This document shows positions 26,471 through 46,929 of a stretch of DNA of 64,000 nt, one piece after another (the stretch's first letter is position 1; every line of letters begins with the position of its first letter). The translations under genes were made by a program, and so were the position numbers. This DNA comes from Rotaria sordida. Its lineage: Eukaryota; Rotifera; Eurotatoria; Philodinida; Philodinidae. The DNA lies in assembly GCA_905250125.1 (NCBI GenBank), contig CAJNOL010000239.1, forward strand, positions 124,001 to 188,000. Direction: 5' to 3'. The notes beneath the pieces were generated by a model. It was not told where the DNA came from, ran no database searches, and saw nothing but the letters and a program-made list of their open reading frames with translations.

Positions 26471-29104
26471 TATTATGCTCAAAAAAAAAAATCAAATGAT
26501 CGGAACGTTCTATTTATATTTTTGTTCTCTATAAGCCTTTGTTTGTTCGGAAGAAAAAAGGACTCCAGTGACTCTTCTTCTTTTTCTTATAACTTTTCTA
26601 GTCAGGCTAGATGTGTATACACAGTGAAAAAAAAAAAAAAGAAATAACAAATTATATAATTAACACAAAAAAAAAAATTACTTAATAATAATAATAATAA
26701 TATTCTATTCCATATATCTTTTTCTCATATTTTTTTTTCTTCTCTTTCGTTTGTATATGTTGTCAGATGTGTGCATGTGACAGTTTGTTTTTTTTTTTCT
26801 TCTTCTTCTTTTGTTTGTCTTACTAGTCGATCTATTTCGCTTTATTATTAATATTTAAACACGTACAACACGAAAAGTTATTAAATTCAGTCATTTTTTT
26901 TTTCTCCTTTTTGTTTGCTTTTTATATATTAAATTAGAAAAAGATCTTTATATGTCTATGTATATTTCAACGAAAAAAGAACAAGAATATTTCCGAAAAA
27001 AAAAAAATCACAAATATATATATATATATATACACATGTGTGTAATTACTTCGTATGAAAAAAACAAATAATTTTTGTTTACTATTCTATTAATTTGATG
27101 CTGACTAGTCTTTATTTACTATAATTATGTATGCGTCGTGTGTTTTCTTCTTTGCTCACAATCGGTTTCTTTTCTTTTTTTGACACAAATAAATCAATTT
27201 CGAATACAAGATTACTTTCTGTTTTTATTTTATTTTTTTTTTTTTGTCATTTTAAATTGAAGTTTTTATATTGAAATAATAGATAATGATGTGTAAAGAT
27301 AGTTGGTCAACTTGAAATAATCGATAGTGACATGAAATATATGAAGAGTTTATTATTCGCATTTAAAAAAAAAAGAAAATTGACCTAATTTTATTTTGAT
27401 ATAAAATGATTGTTTTTGTTTTTGTTATTTTGAAAAGTAAAATTGAATTTCGATCGGATAATTAACTTTCTATATTGTATTCTTCTTTATAGTTAAAAAT
27501 AGTTCAATACAAACTTGATCATACAGAGAATGACATCCGAGAAATAACTATGAATAATAATTTAGATATTAATTAGTCATTGTTAGATTTCAACTGTTTC
27601 CTTACGTGTGAATGTTATAGTTTTGCTAGATCTGTATATTTAATAAGAAATGATTAAATACACTAATACATGATTATAATATAAGTTTTACTGGCTTTTT
27701 TTTTCTCTGATCATTATATTATGAGTTATGGTTTTGATAATTAATACAAACTGTCAAAATCATGCAATTTGATTTATTAGTCAAATTATTTTATGTTTAG
27801 AATAGAAGATAAGTTGAAAAGAAAAGACAATCTATATAGAAATTACATGTAGTTTTATTTTCTATTGATTCTTGTTATCTTATAACATCTGGGGGTAAAT
27901 ACATTTTTATGATTATATTTTTATATAAATTATTTTCTAATAACAATAATAAAGAAGCAAAAAAAAATGCATTGATAATTTAAATTATATTTGAAATATT
28001 AATAATCAGTGAGTTATTTTCTGTAAAAAAAAAATTGTAATTCTATAGTTACTGATTAATTTCGATAATAGTATAAATTTGAAAGTTCTAGATTTCCCAA
28101 TAGATTAATGTTCTCTGTATAGTATACATAAATATTTCATATGTATGAGAAAAGATGTCTTCATTTAAAAAATAAAACATTAGATATAATGTTCTTTTGG
28201 GAATTAATAATAAAACAAAAATATAATAATGATGAAATATTTTCATACCTAACTAACCAAATGATTATATTTACTTATTAGTTAAAAAAGAAAAATTTTG
28301 CAAGATTTTTTTTTTTAAGAATTTCACTGTTTATGATAATTAGCTATAAGTAAGCTATACCTTTCTTCTATATGAAATAATAAAGTATAAATCCTTTTGC
28401 GAAATAATCCATTACTTAGATAGAAATAAAAAGAAAAATAAACTTTTGTTTTTAATTTATAATAAGTTTTAAAGAATTACCTTTAAGGTTATACAAAAGT
28501 ATTAATTATTTCAAGAATAGATTAATCATATACAACTATATTTCTTTCTTTCTTTCTTTCTTTACTTCATCATCTAAATCTTATATTACTCTTTATATAA
28601 TTCAATTATGAATATCATTCATAATTAAATTATAAGTTCGAAAGTGAACATATATAAATACATTGAAGCGTTTTATCAAATCTTGCGATGATAGATCTTT
28701 ATTAAATTTATTTTGACGCAAAAAAAAAGAAGAAGAAGAATCTTGATCGATTTTATTTATTAAATTATATCTGACATAAACATGATTTTATATACTTTAA
28801 ATAATATTGTTCATCGAAAAAAACAATTCAATGACTAGCATCGATTTCTTTTTGTTTATTTAATGTTTTCTTTTAATTTGCATAAATCTTGTAAAAACTG
28901 TTCTGTTTACAAACATAAACATAAGCACGAATATAAGTTCCTGAATAAAAAGAGAAAGAAAAAAAACAAACATATGTCATATACATTTAAGTGTATGTAC
29001 GAGATTCTAATGAATAAAAAATAGCAAATTAATCAATTGTGAAAAGACAAATATATAAAGAGAAAAAGAAAAAAAAAGAATTTGCTTAATAAGCAGATGA
29101 AAAA
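26471..29104. other. Convergent intergenic region and 3' UTRs, no gene seen
   Basis: Between the convergent 3' ends of Galpha-o and ARHGAP39. The first kilobase, rich in T runs and TTC/TTTG tracts, is probably the long 3' UTR of the Go transcript. Contains (TA)n near 27017-27032 and a (TTTC)n run near 28541-28564. No reading frame with coding character. Confidence 0.6.
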
Positions 29105-35546
<6,442 letters not shown>

Positions 35547-38500
35547 GTCTTTTTTCGTGTCACAAAGCAAAGATAGATATATATTTATATGTAAATAGCA
35601 CCTTGACCAGAAATGTAATATTACAATTGAAAATGTATATATGAATACTAGTTGTCATATGATTCTTCATTGATGATATTGTCGCATAATGTATTGATGA
35701 CAACTATAAACCTAGGTTTTTATTTAATAAAAATCTATTTAAAAAAAAAAACAAAACACAAAAGAAATATATTCATTTATTAGATGATGTAAAACCTTGT
35801 ATATATGAACAAAGAAAATATAAAAAAAAAAAAAAAAAAACGATGATACTTCATTGATATATTAATAGGTATGGAAAACATGACAAGAAGGTTATTAATG
35901 TAATCAATATTTATCAAAAGTATATATATGTCAAAAATTTTCTTTTGAAAAATGACTTATATCCTATTATCAATAGAAGCAAATAAGTGTCAAATTAGGA
36001 TAAGCTTCAGTTAGAAGAATAGTACAACAAATGTCTGCTTTCCATCATCAATTTATCTGTTCAACCAAACGAGTATAATGATAATTCGGATCTCCACTAA
36101 AAAAGGAATTTTTTCTCTCTCTCTCTCTCTCTCTCGTGCTCTTTCTCCTTTGCCGGTCACAGATATAAAGTGTCAGAAAAGAATCTTTGCACTCAGAGTT
36201 GCTCAATCGTCACGATCTTTTAGTAACTATATATATATATATATATGCCTGTCGAGTTATGTTAAGCATTAGAATGAGGAAATAGCTAGTAAAGAATAAA
36301 GAAGAGAATGAAGAAGAGAAGAGGTCATCAAACCATCGTTTATTTATCGGACATGCGATTACGTTCATCAATCCCTTCTAACGTAATCTTATGACCGACT
36401 AGTCTTCCTGTTTTCTTCCTCATCAAACAATAAATCGATGAAAGGAAACATCAAATAACAAGCATACTAATATAAATAAATATGCAACAGATTTTCTCAT
36501 GTATCAGAAAATAAATGATATGGAAGAATAAGAATCTTTATATACGTCATTAAATCATATAACAATATTATTTCTTGTAATAGTTAAGATTTTGAAAAAA
36601 AAGAAAATTTTATATTAAAAACTTAACTATATTCAACATAAAAAAAAAATAATAATATGCTAACGAACGAAAGAATACGAGACATTTATTATACGAAAAA
36701 AAAGAGAGAAAAAAATGACAGGAGCAAGACGACAAACTGTCATAGACCAATAATATTCATATCGTTTATATGGTGGCGTTAGAAGCCGTTTTTTAATTAT
36801 CTATATTTATTATTATTATTATTAAAATGAAAAACAAATAGATGTAATTGAATTACTTAAAATCGTTATATCCGATAGCAGAAAAAGCATTAGTACATAT
36901 ATGACACGTTCGAATATTAATCGATAATCAATATAGGAAAGTTTTCTCGATAATATTATCGTAAACAAACAAACTGACAAAATCAGTATATTTTACTAGT
37001 TCGATTTTATATCCAGAAGATAATATCACAATTGATTCAAAAGAAAAAGATATATTATTTAAATTAAAGTTGATTATGTTTGAAAACATGTATATTTGTA
37101 TTATTATTCTAGTAAAATTATTGTTTGTATTTTCCAATTAAATAATGAGATATACAAATGATCTATGTATGACTTAAGTTAACCAAAAGATTGCAATAGT
37201 AATAATGATGACGTACATACAAACAATTAATTCCTAGGAAATTGTTTTCCAATTATTTTCTTTTTTCTTATATTAGAGAAAGCCATTATCTTAATTGTAG
37301 TACTCAATATAATGGTGAAAAAAATTCAATTTGGTTGATTAATTTTTTTATTGAATATGGTTGACTAGAGAATATTTCAACTGGATATTTTCATATAAGA
37401 ACAAAACGACAAATATGATATTAAACAGTGCTTAAAACAAATCAATTATATCAGAATGTATCATAATTATTTTACAGTCATAGTATTCGATAATTGCAAC
37501 AACAACTAGGTCATTTTTAGATGTTCTACTTAAATGATAATTTAATCTATGTATTAAATATTGTGTTTGTGTATTTAGTTAATACTCGACTTTCTTTTGA
37601 CATTGATAGGCAAATTTTTTTTCCTGTTCGTTTGTTATATTAAGAATATAATACTTAAATTCGATCACTTATGTATTTCTTTTTTTTTGTTTATCAAAGG
37701 AATAAGAAATATTGCTGATAACCAATATGTTTGTTTTCTTGTAGGTTTCAGCATCATCGACCTTTTGACAAAGGACAATATACAGTGACTATTTCTCTTC
37801 TTTTTTTTTTGTTTCATCCATTGAAAGTATAAGAAAAAGTAAATAATACAAAAGTTCATTGCTTTATTCTTTGATCATATTGAATAGCAACATCTTGACA
37901 TTTACAAACAGATTTTTTGAAAATGTGTTTCTTTTTTTTTTTCTCTTTGAGTCAACAATAGATTTAATAAATGAATGAATAATATATAGATAATAATCTT
38001 AATCTAAATAAACTAAGTTCTTTTATCATTTTAATTAAAATGAACTTTAATTTTTATTTACTGAACAAGATAATTAAATATTTATATTTTCTTTTTTATT
38101 TTATTACAATTAATAGAATAATAAATTTGATTATATAAATTCATTGATTAATTTCTCTAAAAAAAAAAAACTCGACTAGTTATAAGAGTATACAAAGAGA
38201 AGTATGAGTACAGTATTTTCATGATATTCTTAATAAGAAAGTATTATTGTAAAATGAAACGCTTCATATTTCATTTTAAAATATAATGACCATACCCAAT
38301 GATTATCTGTCATGACAGAAAAAGAAAAATATAAAAGTAACCTTCATAATACAAATCATAGAAGATTTCAATTTCTATTATGATTAAACCTAGAAGAAGC
38401 ATTACAATAACAAAAAAAAAAAAAAAAGAAAGTCAAATCAGGTTTCACTTTACTTACCAACTCGAATACTCTCGCTGCTAATAATATAAGATTTGTATCG

Positions 38501-39044
38501 TCTAGTATAGAAAACTTTAAGGTTTTCTTCTTTGACCTTTGAAAATATATTATAAAATAACTGATTAATATAACATAAAGGAAAAGAAAAGAATAATCTG
38601 TTTTGTTGTTTTTTTTTTTCGAATTCACTATTTTTATTCTATTACATAAAAAAAGATAAGCATTCAAAATTTTCAATAAGTTTTTATTATTCATATTATT
38701 TTATCGACAATAGAAACAATGAATTTGATTAAATCTATCTATTCTTGATAAATTATTGTTTTGAACAAAGAAAAGACATGTTTTATATATTTTCTAGTTT
38801 AAATAGAAGTATTTTTTTCAAAACAAGACGTGCAAAGAAAAGTAAATAAAAGAAGAATGGAGAAATATAAATAGATAGACTAGTGATATAATGATCAGTC
38901 AGAAAATACTTATATGTATGATTATATAGATATTTATAGATACATTGAAAGAAAGAATTACAACATAACAGACGTATGCATATTGAATGAAACTGACTGA
39001 ATGTTTGGCAAATAATATTAATCTTTATTTGAATTAAATCAAAT
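35547..39044. other. Intergenic region, 3.5 kb, with microsatellites
   Basis: Between the ARHGAP39 start and the plus-strand orphan gene, which diverge. Very AT-rich, with a (TC)n run at about 36112-36134 and a (TA)n run at 36228-36245. I looked for an upstream ARHGAP39 exon near 38450, but its phase would create a stop. No supported gene. Confidence 0.55.
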
Positions 39045-39641
39045 ATGTCGAATGATAAACTATCTACATTATCCACATCTACAGAAGATATTGATGTTAC
39101 AAACACTCGTCGAGTAACATTAACTCGTAGTGGTGTTGCCGGTCTATTCGCTCAATCATCTTATGATACTGGTGAAAAAATAGCGACAACAAATTTGACA
39201 CGTCCTGCTCGAGAATATCGGCCTCCACCACCAGTCACTCATTCATGGTTAAAATCTACTTCAACAACATCGAATAATACAAATAGTAATTCATTTTGTT
39301 CTAAAGGTCCAACTGTAGCAGCACAACGATCATCTTTATTTCGATATGTTATTCAACGTTCATCATCATTTGCTACAACTGCTGTTTCACAAGTTATGTC
39401 AAATACACGTCGTCATACATTAAAACAAATACGTTCAATCTGTAATCAACATGATAAAGTTTCATCAATTGATACAGATTTTGAACCAGTTGCATCAATA
39501 ACCAATTGTTTAGAAGCACCATCAATTGCTGCCGTACAAATTTGTCGTTCTATATCAATGCCTAATGCAACTGATAAATATCGTCAACATTATAAACAAC
39601 AACAACATCTATTAGTTAAAAGTAGCGGAAAACCTATATAA
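39045..39641 (+). CDS. Unrecognised intronless gene, 198 aa, Ser/Thr-rich
   Basis: Not recognised. An open frame of 199 codons including the stop, clearly better in codon use than its AT-rich flanks, with no intron signal and no signal peptide or membrane span. The product is Ser/Thr-rich and mostly basic, with a PPPPVTHSW proline block near residue 67 and two Arg/Ser-rich patches (RRVTLTRSG near 23, NTRRHTLKQ near 124), so it is probably disordered. The RRVTLTRSG and RRHTL stretches look like basophilic-kinase sites (inference). Possible 5' exons cannot be excluded. It converges on PAAF1. Confidence 0.65.
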   Translation: MSNDKLSTLSTSTEDIDVTNTRRVTLTRSGVAGLFAQSSYDTGEKIATTNLTRPAREYRPPPPVTHSWLKSTSTTSNNTNSNSFCSKGPTVAAQRSSLFRYVIQRSSSFATTAVSQVMSNTRRHTLKQIRSICNQHDKVSSIDTDFEPVASITNCLEAPSIAAVQICRSISMPNATDKYRQHYKQQQHLLVKSSGKPI

Positions 39642-40373
39642 ATTATTTATTTTCTTTTCTTTATATGATAATATATAATATATAATATGAATTGACATGT
39701 ATTTTTTTTTTCTGCTTAACTTATTTTCTGGTTTTTTTTTTCTCTTTTGTCTTGTTGTTATATAAATAATTGAACTTTAAAAATAAAAACAATATATATT
39801 TATTTATGTATAAATTATTTATATATATATGTATAAAAACAAAAATATATCAAAGAATATGAAATGATATATGGATGATGAACATAGAAGTTTTTTTTTT
39901 TTCTTCTAAACCTTCTATGTTAAACTTGTAAGGAAACGGTCTAGTTCCGGTTCTGATTCCGTCAAACGGAAATCGTCAGCGGAAGTTTTTCGGACAAAGA
40001 CATATAATCTATATTCAATCAAACTTTAATTTGACAAAATATGATTTCATTTCTCTCTAAAAGTTAATAGGTTGTTTTTGTATTGGTAAATTCAAATTTT
40101 AATCAAAATCTATTTGAAATCAATTTTATATTAAATTTTATTAAATTTTCATGTAAGAATTTATGCTGGAATTATATTTTGCTTGACTAATATCATATAA
40201 ATAAAAGACGTAAAAAAAAAATTGTGCTTGAATACATTTCTCACAACTATAGAGAACAATCAAGGAAAGACACACACACAAAAAACAACAACAAATAAAA
40301 CTCATCTAATAATCTCATCCGACAAATCTGTTTTACAGAATAAAACATGAAAAAAAAAAACATGAAAATCTAT

Positions 40374-41876
40374 TTATTCTATATTCTCATAGACACGTAC
40401 AAGACCATCACGACAAATTGAATAAACTTTATTGTTAAATACTTTTCCATTCAGAATAGATTCATCTGCACCTGTAAAATCACGAACATGAAATTGTTCT
40501 ACATCCGACATTGATTTTAATTCATCTTTATTATATTCAAAACAACTACCATCAGTTGTTGTTATTAATATACCTTGTTGATCACGACTAGGAACAATAC
40601 ATGTTATTTTTCCTCGTTGTTCTTTCCATGTATGAATAGGTATATCATTTAATTGTCGTATATCATAAATACCAATTATTGATTGTTCAGTACCATAAAT
40701 AAGTTGATTTAATTCTGACAAATAACAAAGTGTACTAATTGGTGAACCAATTGTAATTGTACTTATTGTTTCTTTAGAATTAATTTTATTTGAATTATAA
40801 AAACGAATTGAACCATCACTACAAGCACAAGCTAATAATGATGAATCAATTAAACTGACACAATTAATACTATTTTGTTGTAATTCAACTATTTTATTTA
40901 ATTGTTCATTTTTTTTAATATCCCATAATATAACAGTACCATCATTTGATGCACTTAATACATGTTGTTGATTAACTGCATGAACATCATTAATACGTGA
41001 ATGATGTCCACTAAATGTTACATTTTGTATTTCTTTATTATCATTATCAAGTGACCAAACTTTAACACGCATATCAGCTCCACCAGAGACGACAGCAAAA
41101 TCTAAATAAAAAAAGTTGATTAAGTTCAAATATATATATAAAATAATATTACCTGATGGAAAAAATCGACTTACATAAACATCTTCAACATGACCTTTTA
41201 ATTTACGTCGTATTTCACCTATAAAAAATATAATTTAATATATTTTTTAAATAAATTTAATTATGAATATTTACCATTTTCAATATCCCAAATAGTAATT
41301 TTTCCATTATTTAATGCTGTTAAACCAACACCACCAGAACTAATATCAAACCAATGAGGATAAACTGATAAATGTGGTTGCTGTGTTTGATTTTTAGGAA
41401 GTTCAGGTACATTAATTAATGGATCTGATTCATGATTATTTTCATCATCATCATGTCTACTCGTTGTAGAAAATGATTTTATTGGTCCTAAAAAAAAAAA
41501 ATTATATTATTTAAAATTTAAAAATAAAGAATAAAAAAACCAATATTTATTTACCTTGAAATGTATGACTAAAATCCGTATCTCGAATTTTAATACGTAA
41601 TTGTTGTTGATTTCTATCAATATCATTCAGTTGAAAATTATCACTTGTTGATGTTTTGTAAATTTTAGCTGCTTCATCTGCTAAAGCTTTTATTGAACAC
41701 ACACCATGAATATTTTGTGCTATACGTGATAGACTAGCACTGCCAGATTTAAATTCAAGCCAAACATCAACAGGTAATGTTTTCATTTTTAGATTAGTAG
41801 ACCAATCATGTTGAATAATAATACGTGGATGTGTTACTATTTTATTTAAAGCAGTTAAATCAGCTGGAGCAACCAT
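40374..41876 (-). CDS. PAAF1: PAAF1, proteasomal ATPase-associated factor (WD repeats, 442 aa)
   Basis: A WD-repeat chaperone (yeast Rpn14) that binds 19S regulatory-particle ATPases during proteasome assembly. Four exons (41876-41555, 41487-41275, 41218-41153, 41101-40374) sum to 443 codons. The N-terminal 110 residues are non-repeat. WD repeats follow, with family hallmarks ISSGGVGLTALNNGKITIWD, RRKLKGHVEDVYVSRFFPS, VVSGGADMRVKVWS and SASNDGTVILWD. The last part has DGSCFEYN then DFTGADES and the ending SICRDGLVRVYE, which matches vertebrate PAAF1 almost residue for residue. The frame is open further upstream to 41939, but I prefer the ATG at 41876 because an acceptor-like sequence (CTTTAG) lies just 5' of it. 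Confidence 0.93.
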
Positions 41877-42466
41877 TTTTTTTTTTTTTTGGGGTTCAAA
41901 TCTAAAGATATGACAATCAATGTATGATAGTAGTTTCAACTGATGTTAGTACACCATTCTTTTTAATTTTTACTCATAAGATAATCAAAAAAAAAGAGAG
42001 AGAGAGAGAGAGAGAAAGAGAACAAGAGTATGTCTGACATTATCCTGTAAAAAAACAGCAGACAAAAGTAAGAACAAAAAAAAGACAATGTTGTTTGTCA
42101 TGATGCAAAAAAAAAATGACAACAAGAAATAGGACAATACATACAGGCTAAGTATGTGAATGGTTTTTCGTTTTCTTTTTTTTTTTTTTTTTTCATGTAC
42201 ATCAAACAGTCACAGTACGAACAAATACAAAAAGAAAAACAAAACAAAAAAAAAAAAAACGAAAGAAAAAAAGACAATCAAATTGATGATGTACTTCTAT
42301 ATCTACATCATCAAAGAAGAAGAAGAATAAGGAAAAAAAAACCACGAATCAAGACAAGTATAAGAATCAAAAACAAAAACAAATAGCGCAATACTTTTTT
42401 TTTTTTCCTTTAATGTTTATTATTACTCGATGGATTTTTCCAGAAAAACAAAATTTAAATTTTTAT
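41877..42466. other. Gap between Dsp1-like and PAAF1 genes, low complexity
   Basis: A 590-bp stretch between two minus-strand genes: (GA)n at about 41996-42015 and several A/T runs. It contains an acceptor-like CTTTAG/ATTTGAACC just before the PAAF1 start. The plus-strand frame at 42156-42386 is Lys-rich low complexity and is not called. Confidence 0.5.
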
Positions 42467-42538
42467 CTATTCTTCAACTTCAGATTCATTATCATCATCA
42501 TCATCATCACCATCATCATCATCATGTTGTTGTTCACC

Positions 42539-42572
<34 letters not shown>

Positions 42573-43416
42573 TTATTTGTTGAATTTGCATTGGCTGTTG
42601 TTAAGGTTTGGTAAGTCTAATAAACAAAATATTAAAAAAAAAATAAAAGAATAAGTTGTTTATTTTATGTTTACTTGATGCTGAAGATGTTGTTGTAATT
42701 GTTGTTGTTGTAATGCTTGAAATTGTTGCATTTGAACCTATATAGAAAAATATTTTTATTCTTATCAATTAAATATAAAGAAACAAAAAAAAAAAAAAGT
42801 TCAAAGCTGCAAGTATAAGAAGAAGTAAGCACACACGTATATGTATATATATATATATATATATTCGATACAATGATAAAAGACGAAAGAAGCACAGCAG
42901 TATATGAAGAAAATTAAATACTTACCAATAAGTATAATTATATTCATATATTTAATGAGTATAAAAAGTTATATTATGGTTATCAATTTTTTTTTTCTAT
43001 CTATTTTTTTTTTTTTGATTTGTTATGTTTACACAAAACAAAATGGAACAAACAAAAAAATAATTGACAACAGATCTTTTTGTTTTTTTTGAAATTAAAA
43101 AACAAAAGCAGAAGAAAACAAAAACCGGAAGAAAAAAAAATGCTGCTCTTTGATGTCGATGTACCAATTATTTATCAATCATAGTTTATCTTTATATATA
43201 TACATGCACACTCTATTTATCAGATTTGTAAGACAAACAAGAAAAAAACGGACACAAACAAACAAAAGAAAATAGGAATAGAGAGATTCATTTGTCATAT
43301 ACATATATATATCTTTATATATATATACATATGAATGGCAATAAATAAAAATTGGTGACTGAATTGTTTTTTGTATAATTTATATTGAAAAGAAAGAAGA
43401 GTGGATATGAGTATAC

Positions 43417-43447
<31 letters not shown>

Positions 43448-45761
43448 CATACTACTGCTAATGCTCACTCATATCCTACATTGTTATGTGGCATTTGTAA
43501 CGAATAACCATTATAATGAGGAAAAAGCGAGGCAGCTAAACCATTATCTTGGAAATTGTTCATTTGAGCAAAAGCCTGGAGAGAAAATTGTAAATAAAAT
43601 TAATCAATCAATCAATTCTATTAATTACTTGTGGTTGAAAAGATTGCATTGGATTGAACGGCGGTAATTGGTATGGTACAGGAGAGTACTGTTGTTGTTG
43701 TTGTTGTTGTTGCTGCTGTTGCTGTTGTGACTTGATAAAAGAAAATGAAAAAAATTTCGATTTTAAAAAACTTAATTTACATCTTGATGTATTCTGACTT
43801 GTTGATCGGAGTGATGTGTTGGTTGTTGTTGTTGTTGTGTTAATGCCTGAGATGATGAATTTGATTTAGCAGCTTTTTTATTAGCTACTCTAAAATCATT
43901 CATTTCCTAATAATAATAATAAAAAAAAAAAAAAATAAATAATATTAAAACAAAATCAACCAATCATAACTGACTTTTTCATATCTTTCCTTATCTCGTT
44001 GTGCGGCTTCTTCATAACTTTGTTTTCCATCAGGTGCTGTATGATTCCATCGATCACCTAATTCTTTAGCTATTTCACCAACAGATAAACTTGGATTTAC
44101 TGCTTTTAATTTAGGACGTTCTTCTTTACAATAATGAAAAAATGCCGATCTAAAGAAAAATCAATAGGAAAGTTTTTTTTTTTTTTTTTTTGATGTTTTC
44201 AAAACAACAAAAATTTTACAATGGCCGTTTTGGTGCCAATGGATCTTTTTTTTTCTTTTTTCGTTTTTCACCGGGTTGATAAGCAGCCATTTCACGTTCA
44301 AATCTTTGTTTATCTATTTCAGCTTGTGCAGCAAATTTAGATTTTTCAGTATCAGTCATTGTCTATTAAATAAAGAACAAAAAAAAAAAGAAAAAAATAA
44401 TAATAGTAATAATAACGTTGTTTTTTTTCCCCTCCTTTTGTTCTCTAATGCAGCTGTTCTTCGCACAATCATTCACTTAATCCTATATAATTTTTTTTAT
44501 TGTTTGTCCTTGATCAGAGAAAGTATGCAACAAAAAAAAAAAAAAACGAAGATGAAGTATAATAGAATTGATCGAGAAAATGAAAAATGTACGAAATAAT
44601 CATTTAATTATATGAACAGAAATTGATGATTTTTTGATTAATTCTATTATGATTTTAGTCTGACACATTTCATCTAAATGTCTATTTGTGAATCGATAGT
44701 TTTAGATCTCTTATCATTTTTAAGCTAAAGTCTTTCATCTATAAAATTGATTAATTTTTTTTTTTTTTGTTTGTGTTTCTTATTTTTTGATTAATCTTAC
44801 CTTCCATTTTTCGGCACATTTTTTTGAGAATTCACTAAAATTAGCATTCTCATTTGGATACGCTTTTCTATGTTCATCTCGACATTTTTGTACAAAAAAT
44901 GTATATGCACTCATTCGACCTTTTGGTTTATTCATTTCTTTAGGTGGATGAGAATGCTGATGATGATCACGATTTTGTGTTGATGCTGCTTGTGATTGTG
45001 GAATTAAATGATGAACTTGTTGTGCTTGTGACATCATATGTGGTAATGATGCCTGTTGTTGTTGTTGTTGTGGATGATAACTAAAAAGAAATTAATATAT
45101 ATATATATACAAAAAAAGAAAAACAAAATCTATATGCGGAATTTTAATAATTTGAAGAAAGAAAAACTATTTAAAACAAAAAGTTCTTTTGATCTTTTCA
45201 TTTTACTCACTACATTTGCATTGGTTGTTGTTGTTGCTGTTGCTGTTGTTGTTGTGGCACTATCATCGATTGATAATATAGTGCAGAAGTCATTTTTTAA
45301 ATTATAATTATAATGTATTACATTGATAATTATTCGATCTGTAATCGAAGGATCGTTTTTATTTAATATTATCTTTATTATCAAATCGACCATCATCATC
45401 ATTATCACTCAATATCCGTGTATAAATGGAAAAAACTTAAGCAAACGACACCATCCATTACATTCTCTTTTTCTTCTTCTTCTTCTGCGTCTCCTGATAC
45501 ATATGTGCATGTGGCAATGATGATGATGATGGGGGGCACGCGTTATACATGTGTATTATAGCAACGACAAGGGGGAGAAAAAAAAGCACCGGAGAACACG
45601 CGCAGACCCAAATGTACGTATTTGAAAAAAAAAACAACTCATCATACTGTTCGCTTTGATAGAAACACAAAAAAAAAACGAAGGGAAAAAAAAACCGGCA
45701 ACTTGAATGACGGCATGGTAATATGTATGTGGAATGCGACGACGAAAGGTCCCCTTCGTTT

Positions 45762-45796
<35 letters not shown>

Positions 45797-46929
45797 TTTC
45801 TAATCGCTTCTTCTCTACTTCTCTTTCTATGTTTGTGCGTTAGCCGCGGCGGCTACATCAATCTATATAATTATTTCTTGTTTCGTTCGTTAAGAGAAAA
45901 AAAAATCGATAGCACAAGAGAGAAAAAAGAAAAGAGATTGTTCTGTTGTTAGCAAATCAAGAATATATGCCCTCTCTCGTTTTTTTTTCTTCTTTCTTTT
46001 TTTTTTGCTTTTTCTCTTCGTCCGACAACAGAACAGAGAAAGAAAAACTCAATTAATCGGAGCGCATATACGTATAGATAGGTTTGAAATTTTGTCGGAC
46101 ATGTTCGCCAAGGGTCAAGTAGAGCGAGAATGACGAGAAGAAAGAGTACGAGAGAGAGAGAGAGAAGAGCAAATAGATGAACGACCCTGATGATTTATCG
46201 CCTATTGATTTCGGGTCAGGCATTAAAATAATTTTCTTTTAATATTCTCTTCTGAAAATTAAGCAGAACAAAGAGAAGAGGAAAAAAAGAACAGCAAACG
46301 CGAGAAATAACCTCAAATAACGACAAACAATGATTATAAAAGTGATGAGCAACGACAGCCGATTGTCAGAAGTAATTCCATTTAAACTACTATATTTTTT
46401 TTTAATATTTTCAACGCTCTATTGAGAAGAAAAAATGTCATGGAGAGAATGTTGTTAATGAATCGAAAGGTTATATGAAATGTAAACAATGGAAGAAAAC
46501 GCACATATATATATATACATATATATATATGTATTAATATCGATCTTAAATATATAAAATTCTTTTTTTTTTTAATATGAATCCAATTAATAGTGACAGC
46601 TACTTGACAAATGCTTGTCAAAATCATTTATTGTATGAACGAACATTCGTTATTCATGATCAACTAAAAGACCTATTTCATTTATATTGTACGTATATCC
46701 GAACACGTGAGAATCGTATTTTTTTAAGTGTTTGACATAAGAAGTTATGTCTTGACGAACAAAAAAAAAAGGAATGTCAAGTAGTAAGATAGATAAAAAG
46801 CAAAAACAAAAGGTTTTCAAATCAATGTTATCCTTACCCAGTTGGTATTTGCATTTGTTGTCGATCAGGTAATTGCATAAGTGGAAAATGTTGATGTGGA
46901 TGCATACCGTCAACAAATGGTGAGAACAT
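42467..46929 (-). CDS. Dsp1: Dsp1-like HMGB protein (two HMG boxes, poly-Gln, acidic tail)
   Basis: Non-histone chromatin protein that bends DNA and acts with Dorsal/Polycomb-type regulators in flies. From N to C: a Gln/His-rich N terminus; HMG box A across 45037-44220 ([44 protein letters not shown]); a [12 protein letters not shown] linker; HMG box B near 44155-43975 ([38 protein letters not shown]); several poly-Gln exons (43909-42676); and a C-terminal exon 42617-42467 with poly-Asn then a [13 protein letters not shown] acidic tail ending at TAG. Order and tail match insect Dsp1 and distinguish it from vertebrate HMGB1. Two first exons are possible, at 46929-46838 and 45293-45212 (see findings); the longer span is given here. 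Confidence 0.9.
45294..46837. promoter_or_regulatory. Dsp1 intron 1 / candidate internal promoter region
   Basis: Upstream of the second candidate first exon of the Dsp1-like gene. Compared with the rest of the window it is rich in CpG-containing, GC-richer patches (about 45530-45620 and 45840-45860). It also carries (TC)n at about 45766-45793 and (GA)n at about 46146-46165. This fits a promoter for the 45293 start, but no core element is decisive. Confidence 0.4.

Noticed and set aside
38368..38694. Possible first exon of ARHGAP39 near 38450
   Set aside because: Its donor phase would create a TGA on joining to the WW1 exon; the 11-nt exon at 35546 fits instead.
39900..40010. GC-richer patch with TTCCG/CGGAA palindromes
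   Set aside because: No paired ends or target duplication found; cannot be called an element from one copy.
45622..45952. Overlapping plus-strand frames of about 70 codons
   Set aside because: Low-complexity Ser/Leu stretches created by a (TC)n microsatellite.
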